From positions 2,418,001 to 2,482,000 of the forward strand of contig OY970239.1 in NCBI GenBank assembly GCA_963715405.1: a DNA stretch of 64,000 nucleotides. Reading direction: 5' to 3'. The notes under the pieces are model-generated. The model was not told where the DNA came from. It saw nothing but the letters and a program-made list of their open reading frames with translations, and searched no databases. Position numbers and translations under genes: made by a program. How positions within the stretch are numbered: position 1 is the stretch's first letter; each line of letters opens with the position of its first letter. The stretch is from JALZKA01 sp963715405. Its GTDB lineage: Bacteria; Actinomycetota; Thermoleophilia; Solirubrobacterales; 70-9. Shown here in pieces: positions 1 through 9,067 of this stretch.

Positions 1-1713
1 GTGACCGAGCTCGGGGCGGCGTGTCCAGAGCTGAAGTTCATGGTGACGAGCCGCGCGGTGCTGCGGGTGCGGGGGGAGCACGAGTTCGTCGTCCAGCCCC
101 TGACGCTGCCGGGAGCCGAGGACCTCGATCGCATCAGCCAGTACGACGCGGTTCGCCTCTTCATCGATCGAGCTCGCCAGCTTCGGCCGAACTTTCGCGT
201 CGACGACGACAACGCCCCGGCTGTGGCCCAGATCTGCCAGAGCCTGGACGGCCTCCCTCTCGCAATCGAGCTTGCTGCGGCGCGGACGAAGCTGCTGTCA
301 CCTGAGCAGCTGCTCGCGCGGCTCGGCCCGCGGCTCGAGCTCGTCAGCGGCGCTGGGGGCGATCGCCCTGAGCGGCAGCAGACGCTCCGCCGCACCATCC
401 TCTGGAGCTACGAACTCCTGAACGACGCCGAGCGGGAGCTTTTCGCGAGGCTCGGCGTCTTTCCGGGCCACTTCACGCTCGAGGCCGCCGAGGGCGTGTG
501 TGCGCCGGCAGATGACCTCGACGTTGTCGCCGGACTCGCCGCCCTCGTCGACAAGAGTCTGGTGCACTCTGACACGATCGGCCCGGAGCCCGCATTCGCG
601 ATGCTGCGAACGATTAGGCAGTTTGCCCGGGAGCTGTTCGAAGCGTCCGAGGCCGAGGAAGCCGTCCGCGGCGCACATGCCCACTACTTCCTCGCTCGCG
701 CCATCGACGCGCACGACCGCCTGCGTGGACCCGAGCAGGCACTAACACACCAGCGCCTGCTCGCGGAGGCCGACGACCTCGACGTCGCCTACGAGTGGTG
801 CCTCGTGAGGAGAGAGCTCGAGATGCTGGCGGACGTCGGCTGGTCGCTCTGGTTCCACTGGCTGATCTCCGGCGGTTACCACATTCGCGGGCGACGGCTG
901 CTAGAGCGCGTGCTCGAGCGAGAGGCAGACCTCTCACCCATGGCTGCCGCGAAGGCCCGCGCCGCGCATGGCCTCTTGGCGCGGTGGCAAGCTGACTACG
1001 GGCCCGCCATCGCAGACCTGACCCGGGCGCTCCAGGACTTCCGCGAGCTCGGCGCCGAGGACGGCATCGCCTACTGCCTCGCCGCCCTCGGGCTCATCGA
1101 GATGCATGCCGGCAAGGCGGCGGGCGAGGAGAAGCTGCTGGAGGCTCACAGGCTGTTCGTACAACTCGGCGACCGGACGGGCACCGTCCGGGTGGCGAAC
1201 TTCCTGAACTGGGCGCGACTTGCCCAAGGTGACATCCCTGAGACGGACGCGCTGCTGCGCGAGACGCTGAACGATGCCGAACAGCTCGGCTCGGCCGAAG
1301 AGGTCGCGATGGCCCGGGCGAATCTAGGCCGGTACCACGTCTGGCGGGGCGAACCGGCCCCCGGGTTGCCCTATCTCTCCGCGTCGCTGGAACTTCTCGT
1401 CCCGCTGCGCCACAAGGCCGGCACGGCGTACGTGCTCGACGTCGGCGCGGAAGCTGCCGCCCTCCTCGGCGCCATTGAGCGGAGCGTCCAGCTCTTCGCG
1501 GCCGCCGACGCGATTCGCGAGGCGATCGGTGCGCCGCTGGTCGCGTCGCTGCGGGACCGGAACGCCTCGACTCTGGAGGGGCTGAAGGAACGATTAGGCA
1601 GCGAGGCCTTCCGCAAAGCCTGGTCGCACGGGGCCGCGATGGGCCTCGATCAGGCGGTCGATGAGCTGGGCGAGGCGACCCGTTCATTCCACGCCTCGCC
1701 GACGTACAGCTGA
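1..1713 (+). CDS. ATPase/TPR transcriptional regulator (AfsR/LuxR-like, COG3903 type), 5'-truncated
   Basis: This is the C-terminal 570 residues or so of a large signal-transduction ATPase. The window begins inside the gene, so the GTG at base 1 is probably an internal codon rather than the start. The opening segment (CPELKFMVTSR, then GEHEF) matches the sensor region after the Walker B motif of NB-ARC/STAND ATPases. GLPLAIELAAART at about residues 84-96 is the GLPLA signature of that class. Residues 120-215 look like the winged-helix part, and the rest is helical, TPR-like repeat sequence. Such proteins usually carry an N-terminal DNA-binding or cyclase domain, which lies outside this window. 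No ligand can be inferred. Confidence 0.8.
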   Translation: MTELGAACPELKFMVTSRAVLRVRGEHEFVVQPLTLPGAEDLDRISQYDAVRLFIDRARQLRPNFRVDDDNAPAVAQICQSLDGLPLAIELAAARTKLLSPEQLLARLGPRLELVSGAGGDRPERQQTLRRTILWSYELLNDAERELFARLGVFPGHFTLEAAEGVCAPADDLDVVAGLAALVDKSLVHSDTIGPEPAFAMLRTIRQFARELFEASEAEEAVRGAHAHYFLARAIDAHDRLRGPEQALTHQRLLAEADDLDVAYEWCLVRRELEMLADVGWSLWFHWLISGGYHIRGRRLLERVLEREADLSPMAAAKARAAHGLLARWQADYGPAIADLTRALQDFRELGAEDGIAYCLAALGLIEMHAGKAAGEEKLLEAHRLFVQLGDRTGTVRVANFLNWARLAQGDIPETDALLRETLNDAEQLGSAEEVAMARANLGRYHVWRGEPAPGLPYLSASLELLVPLRHKAGTAYVLDVGAEAAALLGAIERSVQLFAAADAIREAIGAPLVASLRDRNASTLEGLKERLGSEAFRKAWSHGAAMGLDQAVDELGEATRSFHASPTYS

Positions 1714-1846
1714 TAGCCGCGTCATGAAATCCCCGAGGAGGTTGCGTGCCCAGATTCCCGTTTGGTGCCCCATTGGTGCCCGTTCAAAAGCTCTGTGGGG
1801 GGCTTGTCCCGGGATCGCAGCCGACGGCTGCCGTAGCTTGAAGACC

Positions 1847-2191
1847 ATGAGCTCAGCACTCAACGATGAACCAGACCCGCTCGATATCACGGTCACCGCG
1901 GAGGTGATTGGCAGGCGAGGCGACAGCGTGATCCTTCGAGCCATTGTCGAGGACGGCACGGCCGCTGATGGTGGCGACATCGATGTCCGGATCTCGGGGT
2001 CGGCCGTGAGTGCTTACGGGATCGAAGCCTGCGTTTTTGAACTCGAGAGCGTGCTCAATCGCACCCTGCGGCCCGAATACCGTTTGGGGGCGGCACTCGC
2101 GCTGGGAGCTGAGGGGGCTTTCTCGATCGTGACGAGCGATGGCGCTGGCCCTCGGGTCATGAACCCCGCAGCTGGCCGACTCGCTGCCTAG
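1847..2191 (+). CDS. hypothetical protein, 114 aa
   Basis: I do not recognise a family. The ATG at 1847 gives a compact acidic protein (MSSALNDEPDPLDIT...). The same frame is open back to 1661, but that extension has an unnatural Arg/Pro-rich composition and overlaps the end of the upstream regulator, so I chose the internal ATG. No signal peptide or membrane segment is visible; alternating hydrophobic/charged stretches suggest a small beta-rich fold. It ends just before a strong hairpin and faces the STAS gene convergently. Only the coding call is supported, not a role. Confidence 0.5.
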   Translation: MSSALNDEPDPLDITVTAEVIGRRGDSVILRAIVEDGTAADGGDIDVRISGSAVSAYGIEACVFELESVLNRTLRPEYRLGAALALGAEGAFSIVTSDGAGPRVMNPAAGRLAA

Positions 2192-2202
2192 CCTCGAGCG
2201 GT

Positions 2203-2236
2203 CTCTTAGGTGCTCAGCATGGAAAGCACCTAAGAG
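2203..2236. terminator. perfect 12-bp hairpin between convergent genes
   Basis: CTCTTAGGTGCT at 2203-2214 is exactly complementary to AGCACCTAAGAG at 2225-2236, with a 10-nt loop. It lies between the end of the plus-strand hypothetical gene (2191) and the end of the minus-strand STAS gene (2298), where a bidirectional terminator is expected. There is no obvious T-tract on either side, so it is a terminator-like stem rather than a textbook intrinsic terminator. Confidence 0.6.
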
Positions 2237-2297
2237 CTGTCGATGATGCAACCCTAGTCGCCCGCTACTTCACAGACCGAGCCAGGTCGGGCCCTTG

Positions 2298-2675
2298 CTA
2301 TTCGCTCCCCACGCCGACGTACCCCGCACTAGAGGCGGTGAGCTGTGAGAGCGCCTCCTCGCGCGTCACAGCGATCTCAATGTCGTCATTCAGTTCGAGG
2401 ATGGCCAAAAAGCGCTCGACTTGGAGGTGCGTGTCCAGGACCACGAAGCCCTTCCCGAGTTTTGCCGCCTCCTCGTGGCTTTCGGCAATGCTGCGAAGTC
2501 CTGCGCTGTCGATGAATCGACAGCGCGATAGATCCAAGAGGATGGAGTCCGCCTCAGAATCGAGCGCCGCTTGGATCGCCTTTCGTCCCAATGGTCGGTC
2601 GGCCAGGTCGTACTCGCCTGAGACCTCAACGCAGATCAGCTCGTCTGCCAGAGGAAATGCCGCCATGTCCACCAT
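2298..2675 (-). CDS. STAS-domain protein (anti-sigma factor antagonist-like)
   Basis: A single STAS domain fills the 125-residue protein. The motif FIDSAGLRSI carries the conserved serine (about residue 57) that is phosphorylated by the partner kinase in SpoIIAA/RsbV-type anti-anti-sigma factors. By family knowledge such proteins bind and release an anti-sigma kinase. No kinase or sigma factor is encoded nearby, so the partner is unknown. I chose the ATG at 2675 because GGAAAGC precedes it. The frame is open to 2780, but that extension is not STAS-like, and a second ATG at 2666 is also possible. The gene is divergent from the WS/DGAT gene, with about 200 nt between the starts. Confidence 0.75.
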   Translation of the reverse strand: MVDMAAFPLADELICVEVSGEYDLADRPLGRKAIQAALDSEADSILLDLSRCRFIDSAGLRSIAESHEEAAKLGKGFVVLDTHLQVERFLAILELNDDIEIAVTREEALSQLTASSAGYVGVGSE

Positions 2676-2874
2676 GCTTTCCGGATACCCGTTCGACGAA
2701 GGCTCCGCTCTTCCTTTTCGTTGAGATGGTGTTAACCGCTGCGGGAAATCCGCTCGATGCGGCAAAGGGCGTGGGACCACGGCCCCAGACCGAGGGGTTT
2801 TTTACGCGTCGGTGACCGAAATGCTCCCTGCGTGATACTGAGACTTCGGACCGGCGCTCGCGCGCCGAGCTCGA

Positions 2875-4125
2875 ATGAACATGGAAGCCAGCACGATTGC
2901 CCTTAGCCCAGAGGACCGCGCGATCTTGGATCTCGAGACCCCGCGCGTGGCTGGCCACACGTGCAAGGTGATCGTGCTCGAGGGGCGGCCGGGGATCGAT
3001 GAGCTTCGCGACGAGATCACCACACGCCTCGAGGCCGCCCCTGAGTTGTCGCGGCAACTCGGGGGCCCTGCTGACGCCCCGGTTTGGCGCCAAAACCGCG
3101 ACCTGGACCCCACCGCGCACATCGTCTCTTCAACCGCCGCCGCCGAGATGGACCAAGACGGCCTGCGCGCAAGAGTGGGCGAACTCTTTGCGGAGCGGCT
3201 CGACCGGTCGCGGCCACTCTGGCGAATAGACGTCTTGCCCCTGGGCCGAGGCGGGAGCGCTCTGGTTTGGCGCATTCACCACGCGCTCGCCGACGGCACC
3301 ACGGCGATACGGCTCGCTCGAGCCGTGCTCTTCGATGCTGCGATCGGGAACGCGGGAGCGCCGGCAAAACCAGAGTCCACACGCGCGGCTGAGGACGACG
3401 CACGCCGGCGCCACCACCTTGCAGGACTGCTACGTCGCGAGTTCGCCCGGAGTCGCACACCGTCTCCCTTCGATGCCCGGATCGGGACGCGCCGCGAAGT
3501 CGAGTTCGCCCGGGTGCCGCTCAAACCTCTGCATGACGGCGCCAAGCGCATTGCAGGCGCCACGGTCAACGACGCGGTTCTCGCGTGCGTCGCGGGCGGT
3601 CTACGGCACTGGATCGAGATGCATCACGGTCAGCTCGACGACTTGCGGGTGAAGGTGCCGGTCAGCCTTCACGAAAACGGTGACTCTGCCGGTAACCGAG
3701 ACTCGTACTTCGCACTCTGCCTGCCCATCAGCCAATCCGATTCGGTCGAGCGGCTGCGCTGGATACACGCCGAGTCAGCTGAACGAAAGGACAAGCACGA
3801 CGCGGCGGACATCGATCACCTGGCGCGCGAGCTGGAGCGGACGCCACGAATGAAACACCTCGCGGAGCGGCTCGCAAGCAGTCCGCGGCGGTTTGCGCTT
3901 AACGTCTCGAACGTACCGGGCCCGCGCGAGCGGATGACGATCCTCGGCGAGACGGTCGCCTCGGTTCACAGCCTGGCCGAGATCGGCGAGCGGCACGCCT
4001 TGCGGGTTGCGGCCCTCTCATATGGAAACGAGCTTTACCTGGGGCTCTGCGCAGATCCCGACGTCGTTCACGACCTCGGTGATCTCGCCCGGGCGATTGA
4101 GGCAGAGGCACATAGCTATTTGTGA
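2875..4125 (+). CDS. WS/DGAT family O-acyltransferase (wax ester synthase / diacylglycerol acyltransferase)
   Basis: The product is 416 residues, close to the usual 450-470 of the family. The catalytic HHxxxDG motif is present as HHALADG at residues 135-141. A late NVSNVPGPRE segment is the second family hallmark. Members transfer an acyl chain from acyl-CoA to a fatty alcohol or diacylglycerol to make storage lipid at the inner face of the membrane. The sequence cannot tell wax ester from triacylglycerol specificity. It is preceded by a 200-nt divergent region and followed after 93 nt by the MsrA-like gene; nothing shows that they share a transcript. Confidence 0.85.
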   Translation: MNMEASTIALSPEDRAILDLETPRVAGHTCKVIVLEGRPGIDELRDEITTRLEAAPELSRQLGGPADAPVWRQNRDLDPTAHIVSSTAAAEMDQDGLRARVGELFAERLDRSRPLWRIDVLPLGRGGSALVWRIHHALADGTTAIRLARAVLFDAAIGNAGAPAKPESTRAAEDDARRRHHLAGLLRREFARSRTPSPFDARIGTRREVEFARVPLKPLHDGAKRIAGATVNDAVLACVAGGLRHWIEMHHGQLDDLRVKVPVSLHENGDSAGNRDSYFALCLPISQSDSVERLRWIHAESAERKDKHDAADIDHLARELERTPRMKHLAERLASSPRRFALNVSNVPGPRERMTILGETVASVHSLAEIGERHALRVAALSYGNELYLGLCADPDVVHDLGDLARAIEAEAHSYL

Positions 4126-4218
4126 CTCGGAGTCCTACGCGGCAAGCTCGCAGCTGCTTGATCGGCGTCGGGTTCCGAGGTACCTTTCGGAGGGCTCGCA
4201 CGAAAGGGTGAATACACC

Positions 4219-4716
4219 GTGACCGAGAACACCGAAACCGCGATACTCGCGGGTGGCTGCTGCTGGATCACGCAGGAGCTTATGCGCCATTGCGAGGGGC
4301 TGATCTCCATTCGCGCCGGGTGGACCGGTGGTGAGAGCGACGACCCGACCGAGGACGAGCCGGGTGGGCATGCCGAAGCAGTCGAGCTCGTCTTCGACGC
4401 CGACGAGGTGTCCTACCGTGATGTTCTCGACCTCTTCTTCCAGATCCACCGCCCCGACCTGGACGAAGGCGTTCTCGGCTCGATCTATCGCTCGGAGATC
4501 TTCTGCACGACCGACGAGCAACGCGAGGTCGCCAAAGACACGATCGCTCACGTTGTGGCCTCGGGCTTTTGGCCCAAGGTTGCGACCAGGATCAGCGAGG
4601 CTGGTCCCTTCCTTGAGGCCGAACCCGAGGATCAGGACTACTTTCAGCGTTATCCGGCAAGTTCCCAGTTTCCCCAGCGCGTCCTCGAGGCTGCCGGGCG
4701 CGAACCCGCTGCCTAG
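4219..4716 (+). CDS. MsrA-like peptide methionine sulfoxide reductase with a GCCW active site
   Basis: The 165-residue protein aligns along the MsrA fold: AILAGGC at the start, GGHAEAVELVFD, SYRDVLDLFFQIH, YRSEIF and the late EPEDQDYFQRYP. MsrA reduces methionine-S-sulfoxide. The usual active-site motif GCFW reads GCCW here (Cys14-Cys15), so the nucleophile is followed by a second cysteine. The C-terminal resolving cysteine of common MsrA proteins is missing; the only other cysteines are near residues 23 and 95. Recycling may use a nonstandard disulfide, or the protein may not be a classical reductase. The start is GTG at 4219. Confidence 0.75.
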   Translation: MTENTETAILAGGCCWITQELMRHCEGLISIRAGWTGGESDDPTEDEPGGHAEAVELVFDADEVSYRDVLDLFFQIHRPDLDEGVLGSIYRSEIFCTTDEQREVAKDTIAHVVASGFWPKVATRISEAGPFLEAEPEDQDYFQRYPASSQFPQRVLEAAGREPAA

Positions 4717-4765
4717 CTCTGCTGATCAGGTCCGTCTCCCGGTGCACACGCCGAAGTGCCCGAGA

Positions 4766-5263
4766 CTAGGCCCCGAGCGGTCCGACGGCTTCGAGCGCTT
4801 CCGAGCGGTCGCTGAAGTCACGCTGCTGCGTAACCATGCCCCTGCGCGTGTTGAAGACCTGGTACACCGGCTTACTAACTGCCACACCGCTGCCCGATCC
4901 GTGCGCGCGCTGCTGGGCCGTAACGAGAAACACGTCTCCGAAATCGAGGATCTCCTCTGGTTCGAACCGGAGATCGTCGAAGGCCTCAAGCCAATTGCTC
5001 CACATCCGAAGGTACCCGTCACGACCGTCAAAGACGGCGTCCTGGTCGGGAGCGATCAGTCCCGCACCGGGGCGGTACTCGGCTCCCACCTCCCAGCCGA
5101 GGAGGACCAAATCGAAGTCTCGGCGATTGGCCGCCGCGTAGGCCCGTTGGACCCGACGGACGAAGAGGAGTCGCCTGAGCCGAGATCCGAGCGGCATCCC
5201 TGATAGCCCCCTGGCGAACAGGCGGTACATGGAGGGGAAGCGGATGAGCAAGCGCTCGTCCAT
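4766..5263 (-). CDS. SnoaL-like / NTF2-fold protein
   Basis: A 165-residue protein with the SnoaL-like pattern: a helical N-terminus (QRAYAAANRRDFDLVL), an acidic GRDGYLRMWSNWLEAFDD segment and alternating beta strands to the end. NTF2-fold proteins of this kind are small-molecule isomerases, hydrolases or orphan binding proteins, and no substrate can be read here. I chose the ATG at 5263 (MDERLLIRF) because the 44 extra residues of the longer frame look noncoding. It converges on the MsrA-like gene, with 49 nt between the stops. Confidence 0.65.
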   Translation of the reverse strand: MDERLLIRFPSMYRLFARGLSGMPLGSRLRRLLFVRRVQRAYAAANRRDFDLVLLGWEVGAEYRPGAGLIAPDQDAVFDGRDGYLRMWSNWLEAFDDLRFEPEEILDFGDVFLVTAQQRAHGSGSGVAVSKPVYQVFNTRRGMVTQQRDFSDRSEALEAVGPLGA

Positions 5264-5442
5264 CGTGCGGCGGCCACTTGCCCGGTCGCGATTACCACGA
5301 AGCGTGATCCTGTTTCCGCGCGACACCGCGATGCGTTCTTGGCCCATTTCCTTCGGCAGTATCCCGCGCCACGGCAGTTCTTTGCCGCAACTCACTGACT
5401 CGAGCCAAGTGTTCGCGCGTTTGCGCCTTAGGCTTGTAGGCA

Positions 5443-5991
5443 GTGCGACCCCTTCGATACTCGATCAACGTCACGTTGGACGGATGCTGCGATCACCGCG
5501 CGGGCACCCCTGACGAAGAGACACATCGTCACGCGACGGAGAGTCTCGAGCAGGCCGATGCTCTGCTCTTAGGCCGGGTGACCTACGAGCTGATGGAGTC
5601 AGCCTGGCGGCCGCCGGGACAGATGGAGGAGATGCCCGATTGGATGCTGCCCTTCGGGCGGACGATCGACGCCATGAAGAAGTACGTCGTGTCAAGCACC
5701 CTCGAGCAGGTCGATTGGAACGCGGAGCTCGTGCGCGGTGATCTTGGGGAGGCCGTGCAAGAACTAAAGCAGGAGCCGGGCAAAGGACTGGGCGTGGGAG
5801 GCGTAAAGCTTCCGCTGGCCCTGGCGGAGCTGGGGTTGATCGACGAGTACGAGTTCGTGGTGCACCCGAGGCTGGCGGGCCACGGGCCCACGCCGTTCGC
5901 GGGGCTGACGAAGTATCTCGAGTTGAAGCTCGTTGACCGGCTGGAGTTCAGCTCAGGGGCGGTGGCGATGCGGTACGAGCCTAAGAACTGA
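5443..5991 (+). CDS. dihydrofolate reductase / RibD C-terminal domain family protein
   Basis: The 182-residue protein starts with RYSINVTLDGCCDH, the usual first strand and loop of the RibD_C/DHFR-like fold. It continues with ALLLGRVTYELM (cofactor-binding helix), KKYVVSSTLEQVDW and GLGVGGVKLPLAL (nucleotide-binding glycine loop). This family is widespread in actinobacteria as stand-alone NADPH-dependent reductases of mostly unknown substrate; a true folate or riboflavin role is not supported by the context. The start is GTG at 5443. The antiporter gene converges on it, 56 nt away. Confidence 0.75.
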   Translation: MRPLRYSINVTLDGCCDHRAGTPDEETHRHATESLEQADALLLGRVTYELMESAWRPPGQMEEMPDWMLPFGRTIDAMKKYVVSSTLEQVDWNAELVRGDLGEAVQELKQEPGKGLGVGGVKLPLALAELGLIDEYEFVVHPRLAGHGPTPFAGLTKYLELKLVDRLEFSSGAVAMRYEPKN

Positions 5992-6047
5992 AAGGCAGCT
6001 GGCCGTGTCGCGCTATGAGATCGCCGCACCGCGATGGACGAGCGTGC

Positions 6048-7634
6048 CTAAGTCTCGAGCCGAGACTCCTCCAGGTCGAGGTCGCGCTCGACTCGCCGCA
6101 TGACGTCGGAGGAGATCAGACCTTCGCTGCGCATCTTCAAAAGCGCAGCTCGCTGCGCCTCGATGACCTCGCGGACCAAGCGCTGGTAGACGATCGACTG
6201 ATCGACGATCCCGTCCTCGTCGTCAACGTCGCCGCGCAGGGTGGCGAAGCGGCGGCGCCGGAACTCGTGCAGCCGGCGCAGGCGATGGACCGAGCCTTCG
6301 CGCGTCCACTCCTCTTGAGCTAGCCCGTCCAGCACCACGAGCGCCGCCTCCGCGGCCTCAATCCGGGCCGCATGTTCTTCGGCTTCCTCCTCAGATCCAT
6401 CGTCGACAACTCCGAGGCGTCTGATCAGTGCGGGCAGTGTCAGGCCCTGGACCACCACCGTGAACAGGACTACGCAATAGGCGAGGAAGATCACGAGGTC
6501 GCGCTCTGGAAGCGGAGCGCCGGAATCGGTCTCCAATGGCACTGCCAGCGCCGCAGCGAGTGAGACGGCACCCCGCATTCCGGCCCACCCCACCACCACC
6601 CGGGAAGCGGCACCAATCCTTAGCTCGACCTGGCCGGGGCGGCGGTCAAGCGCCCGAAGCAAATACGGAGTGGTAAAGAGCCACAGAAAGCGCGTGCCGA
6701 CGACCACGGCGATCGTGGCCGAGGCATAGAGAATCAAGGAGGGGCCCTCGATGTCTGCCACGGAATCGAGGATGCTCGGCAACTGCAGGCCGATGAGTAC
6801 GAAGAGGACAGCGTTCAAGAGGAAGACGACGAACTCCCAGACCGCCCTGCCCTGCATGCGCATCTCGGCGGTCGAGATTTTCGGAGCTAACCAGCCCAGA
6901 TAGATACCCGTGGTAACAGCGGCCAAGACGCCGGAGACGCCCAGCTCCTCGGCTGGCAAGTAGGCGACGAAGCCCGCGAACAGCGAGATCGTCACCTCAA
7001 CGGGGACGTCATCGAGCCGCCGCCGCACCTCGGCCAGGGCAGCGCCGACGATGAGTCCGATGCCGATGCCGCCCCCTACCGCGACGAGGAAGTCCACGCT
7101 GGCGTCGAGGGCGGAGAAGCTGCCCCCGATCGCGGCCGCAACTGCCACTCGATAGGCGATCAGGGCCGATGAATCGTTGACCAGGCTCTCGCCTTCGATC
7201 AGGGTGACCAGGCGGCGTGGAACACCGAGCTGTCGAGCGATCGCGGTCGCTGCGACGGGATCAGTCGGCGAGACGATGGCACCAAGTGCGAAGGCCACCG
7301 CCCAAGGCAACCCGATCAATGTGTGCCCGACGATTCCAACAAGGGCAGTTGTGGCCAGCACCAAACCGACCGCCGTCAGCGAGAGAGCGCGGGCGTACGT
7401 CCGCAGCGCCCGTAGGTCTGAGTTGAACGCCGCGACGTAGAGCAGCGGCGGCAAGAAGATCACCAGCACCAGGTCGGGCTCGAGCTCGACGCTCGGAATG
7501 CCGGGCATGTAGCCGAGGGGGATCGCACCCAGCACAAGCACGATGGGGTACGGGATATCGAGCAGCCGCGCGATCACGCTTAGGGCCGGGATCGCGACGC
7601 AAAGGCCGAGGATCAGAAGCTCGGCTTCGTGCAT
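6048..7634 (-). CDS. Na+/H+ antiporter, CPA1 family
   Basis: A 528-residue membrane protein with about 12 predicted membrane segments, followed by a charged cytoplasmic tail of about 120 residues rich in Glu and Arg. The core motifs ALGAIVSPTDPVAATAI and EGESLVNDSSALIAYRVA are the ion-binding regions of CPA1 exchangers, including the essential aspartate of the ND pair. Such proteins exchange Na+ (or K+) for protons across the plasma membrane for pH and salt homeostasis. It starts at the ATG at 7634 and stands alone, convergent with the reductase gene. Confidence 0.9.
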   Translation of the reverse strand: MHEAELLILGLCVAIPALSVIARLLDIPYPIVLVLGAIPLGYMPGIPSVELEPDLVLVIFLPPLLYVAAFNSDLRALRTYARALSLTAVGLVLATTALVGIVGHTLIGLPWAVAFALGAIVSPTDPVAATAIARQLGVPRRLVTLIEGESLVNDSSALIAYRVAVAAAIGGSFSALDASVDFLVAVGGGIGIGLIVGAALAEVRRRLDDVPVEVTISLFAGFVAYLPAEELGVSGVLAAVTTGIYLGWLAPKISTAEMRMQGRAVWEFVVFLLNAVLFVLIGLQLPSILDSVADIEGPSLILYASATIAVVVGTRFLWLFTTPYLLRALDRRPGQVELRIGAASRVVVGWAGMRGAVSLAAALAVPLETDSGAPLPERDLVIFLAYCVVLFTVVVQGLTLPALIRRLGVVDDGSEEEAEEHAARIEAAEAALVVLDGLAQEEWTREGSVHRLRRLHEFRRRRFATLRGDVDDEDGIVDQSIVYQRLVREVIEAQRAALLKMRSEGLISSDVMRRVERDLDLEESRLET

Positions 7635-7706
7635 GGCTCAGCCAAGCTATCGCGCTACGCGCCCCTCCTGAGATACTGGCCTGCTTGGGGGCTCTGCTTG
7701 AACGCC

Positions 7707-9008
7707 TTAGTCTCGGCCTGCCGACAGCTTGACCTGAGTGCCCCTCCTTGGCGAGAACGTGATGTTCCGCCGAGCGATCCCTTCAGGTCTTGAGCTCGCC
7801 AGCTCAAGATCACAGCGCGAGAGGACCTCGCGGAGGACGATGCGCATCTCGAACTCGGCAAAAGCGGCCCCGAGGCAACGGCGGACCCCGCCGCCGAACG
7901 GGATCCATGCGTAGGTTTCAGGCGCGCCGTCGAGGAAGCGCTCGGGGCGGAACTCCAGGGGATCCGGATACACGTTGGGGTTGGTGTGCGCCAGCCAGAT
8001 CGCCGGAGTCACATCGGTGCCCGCGGGGAGCCGATGTCCGTTCACCTGGAGCTCTGATTGCAGCCTTCGTCCTGCGAGCGGAACGACGGGCCGAAGGCGA
8101 AGGGACTCGGCGATCACGGCGCGCAAGTACTCGTCGCCATCGCCCTCGAGCTCGGCGCGCAGCTTATTAAGGGCCGCCGGGTGGCGAAGCACGAGATCAA
8201 AGGTCCACGCAAGCGCTGTCGCGGTCGTTTCGTGCCCCGCCAGGAGGAGCGTGATGAGCTGATCGCGCAACTCCTCATCGCCGATCTCGGCGCCATCTTC
8301 GAACCGGGCGGCCATGAGCATCGAGAGGATGTCGTCTCGCTCAACGTCCGGCTGCTCGCGCCGCTCGGCGATCTCTGAGTGGATCAGGTCGTCGGTGGCC
8401 TTGCCCTGGCGGCGCACGTCTTCCATCGGATCGGCGCGTCCGAATCGCCGGGCGAGCAGGACCCGCAGCTGAAGACGGGGCGAAGCGAGGTCGCCGAGCA
8501 TCTCTGCCAGCAACCCCCGCATCCGCTCCAGGCGCGCGGAGTCAGTGATTCCGAAGACGGCCCGGAGGATCACTTCGAGAGTCACCGCTTGCATGCGCGG
8601 ATGGATTGGAAATGAGCTACCGACGGGCCACTTCGCGATCTCCGAGCGAGTTACGTCGGCGATGAGCGAGTCGTACTGGCGCATTCGCTCTCCGTGGAAG
8701 GCGGGCAGCATCGCCTTGCGGCGTGAGAGATGCTCATGACCTTCCAGGAGCAGGACGGACCGCGAGCCCATCACCGGCTCGAGGGTGAGCGTGCGGCCGG
8801 GAGGGAGGCCGTTCTCCCGGCCGGTATAGAGCGCCTTGATCGCGGCCGGCTCAGAGATCATCACCATCGGCGTCTCGAAGCCGAGGAACATCACGCTAAA
8901 AGCGTCGCCGTGCCGCTTGCGACACGAATCCATGAACTCGATCGGCCGGAAGAGCCAGCGCGCCGTCTGCAGGATGGGCGGAGCTGACGGACCTGGTGGC
9001 AGGGTCAT
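7707..9008 (-). CDS. cytochrome P450
   Basis: A 433-residue P450 with all hallmarks: AGHETT in the I helix (residues 257-262), the ExxR pair in ESLR (301-304) and the haem loop FGGGVRRCLG (371-380), with Cys378 as the haem ligand. It would use a separate ferredoxin/reductase, and none is encoded nearby. The longer open frame to 9395 is antisense to the next gene and has no P450 character, so I chose the ATG at 9008 (MTLPPGPSAPP). No clear Shine-Dalgarno precedes it. It is divergent from an alpha/beta hydrolase gene, with 59 nt between the starts, which suggests shared control. The substrate is unknown. Confidence 0.9.
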   Translation of the reverse strand: MTLPPGPSAPPILQTARWLFRPIEFMDSCRKRHGDAFSVMFLGFETPMVMISEPAAIKALYTGRENGLPPGRTLTLEPVMGSRSVLLLEGHEHLSRRKAMLPAFHGERMRQYDSLIADVTRSEIAKWPVGSSFPIHPRMQAVTLEVILRAVFGITDSARLERMRGLLAEMLGDLASPRLQLRVLLARRFGRADPMEDVRRQGKATDDLIHSEIAERREQPDVERDDILSMLMAARFEDGAEIGDEELRDQLITLLLAGHETTATALAWTFDLVLRHPAALNKLRAELEGDGDEYLRAVIAESLRLRPVVPLAGRRLQSELQVNGHRLPAGTDVTPAIWLAHTNPNVYPDPLEFRPERFLDGAPETYAWIPFGGGVRRCLGAAFAEFEMRIVLREVLSRCDLELASSRPEGIARRNITFSPRRGTQVKLSAGRD

Positions 9009-9067
9009 CGTGGGCACGTCGTGAAGTGAATCAGCTTGGAAAGTCGATCCGCCGGTAGGTTGCGAGC

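Noticed and set aside
1762..1781. Direct repeat TTGGTGCCC spaced by 11 nt (1762-1770, 1773-1781)
   Set aside because: Only two short copies, no dyad and no clear promoter beside it; too weak to call an operator or attachment site.
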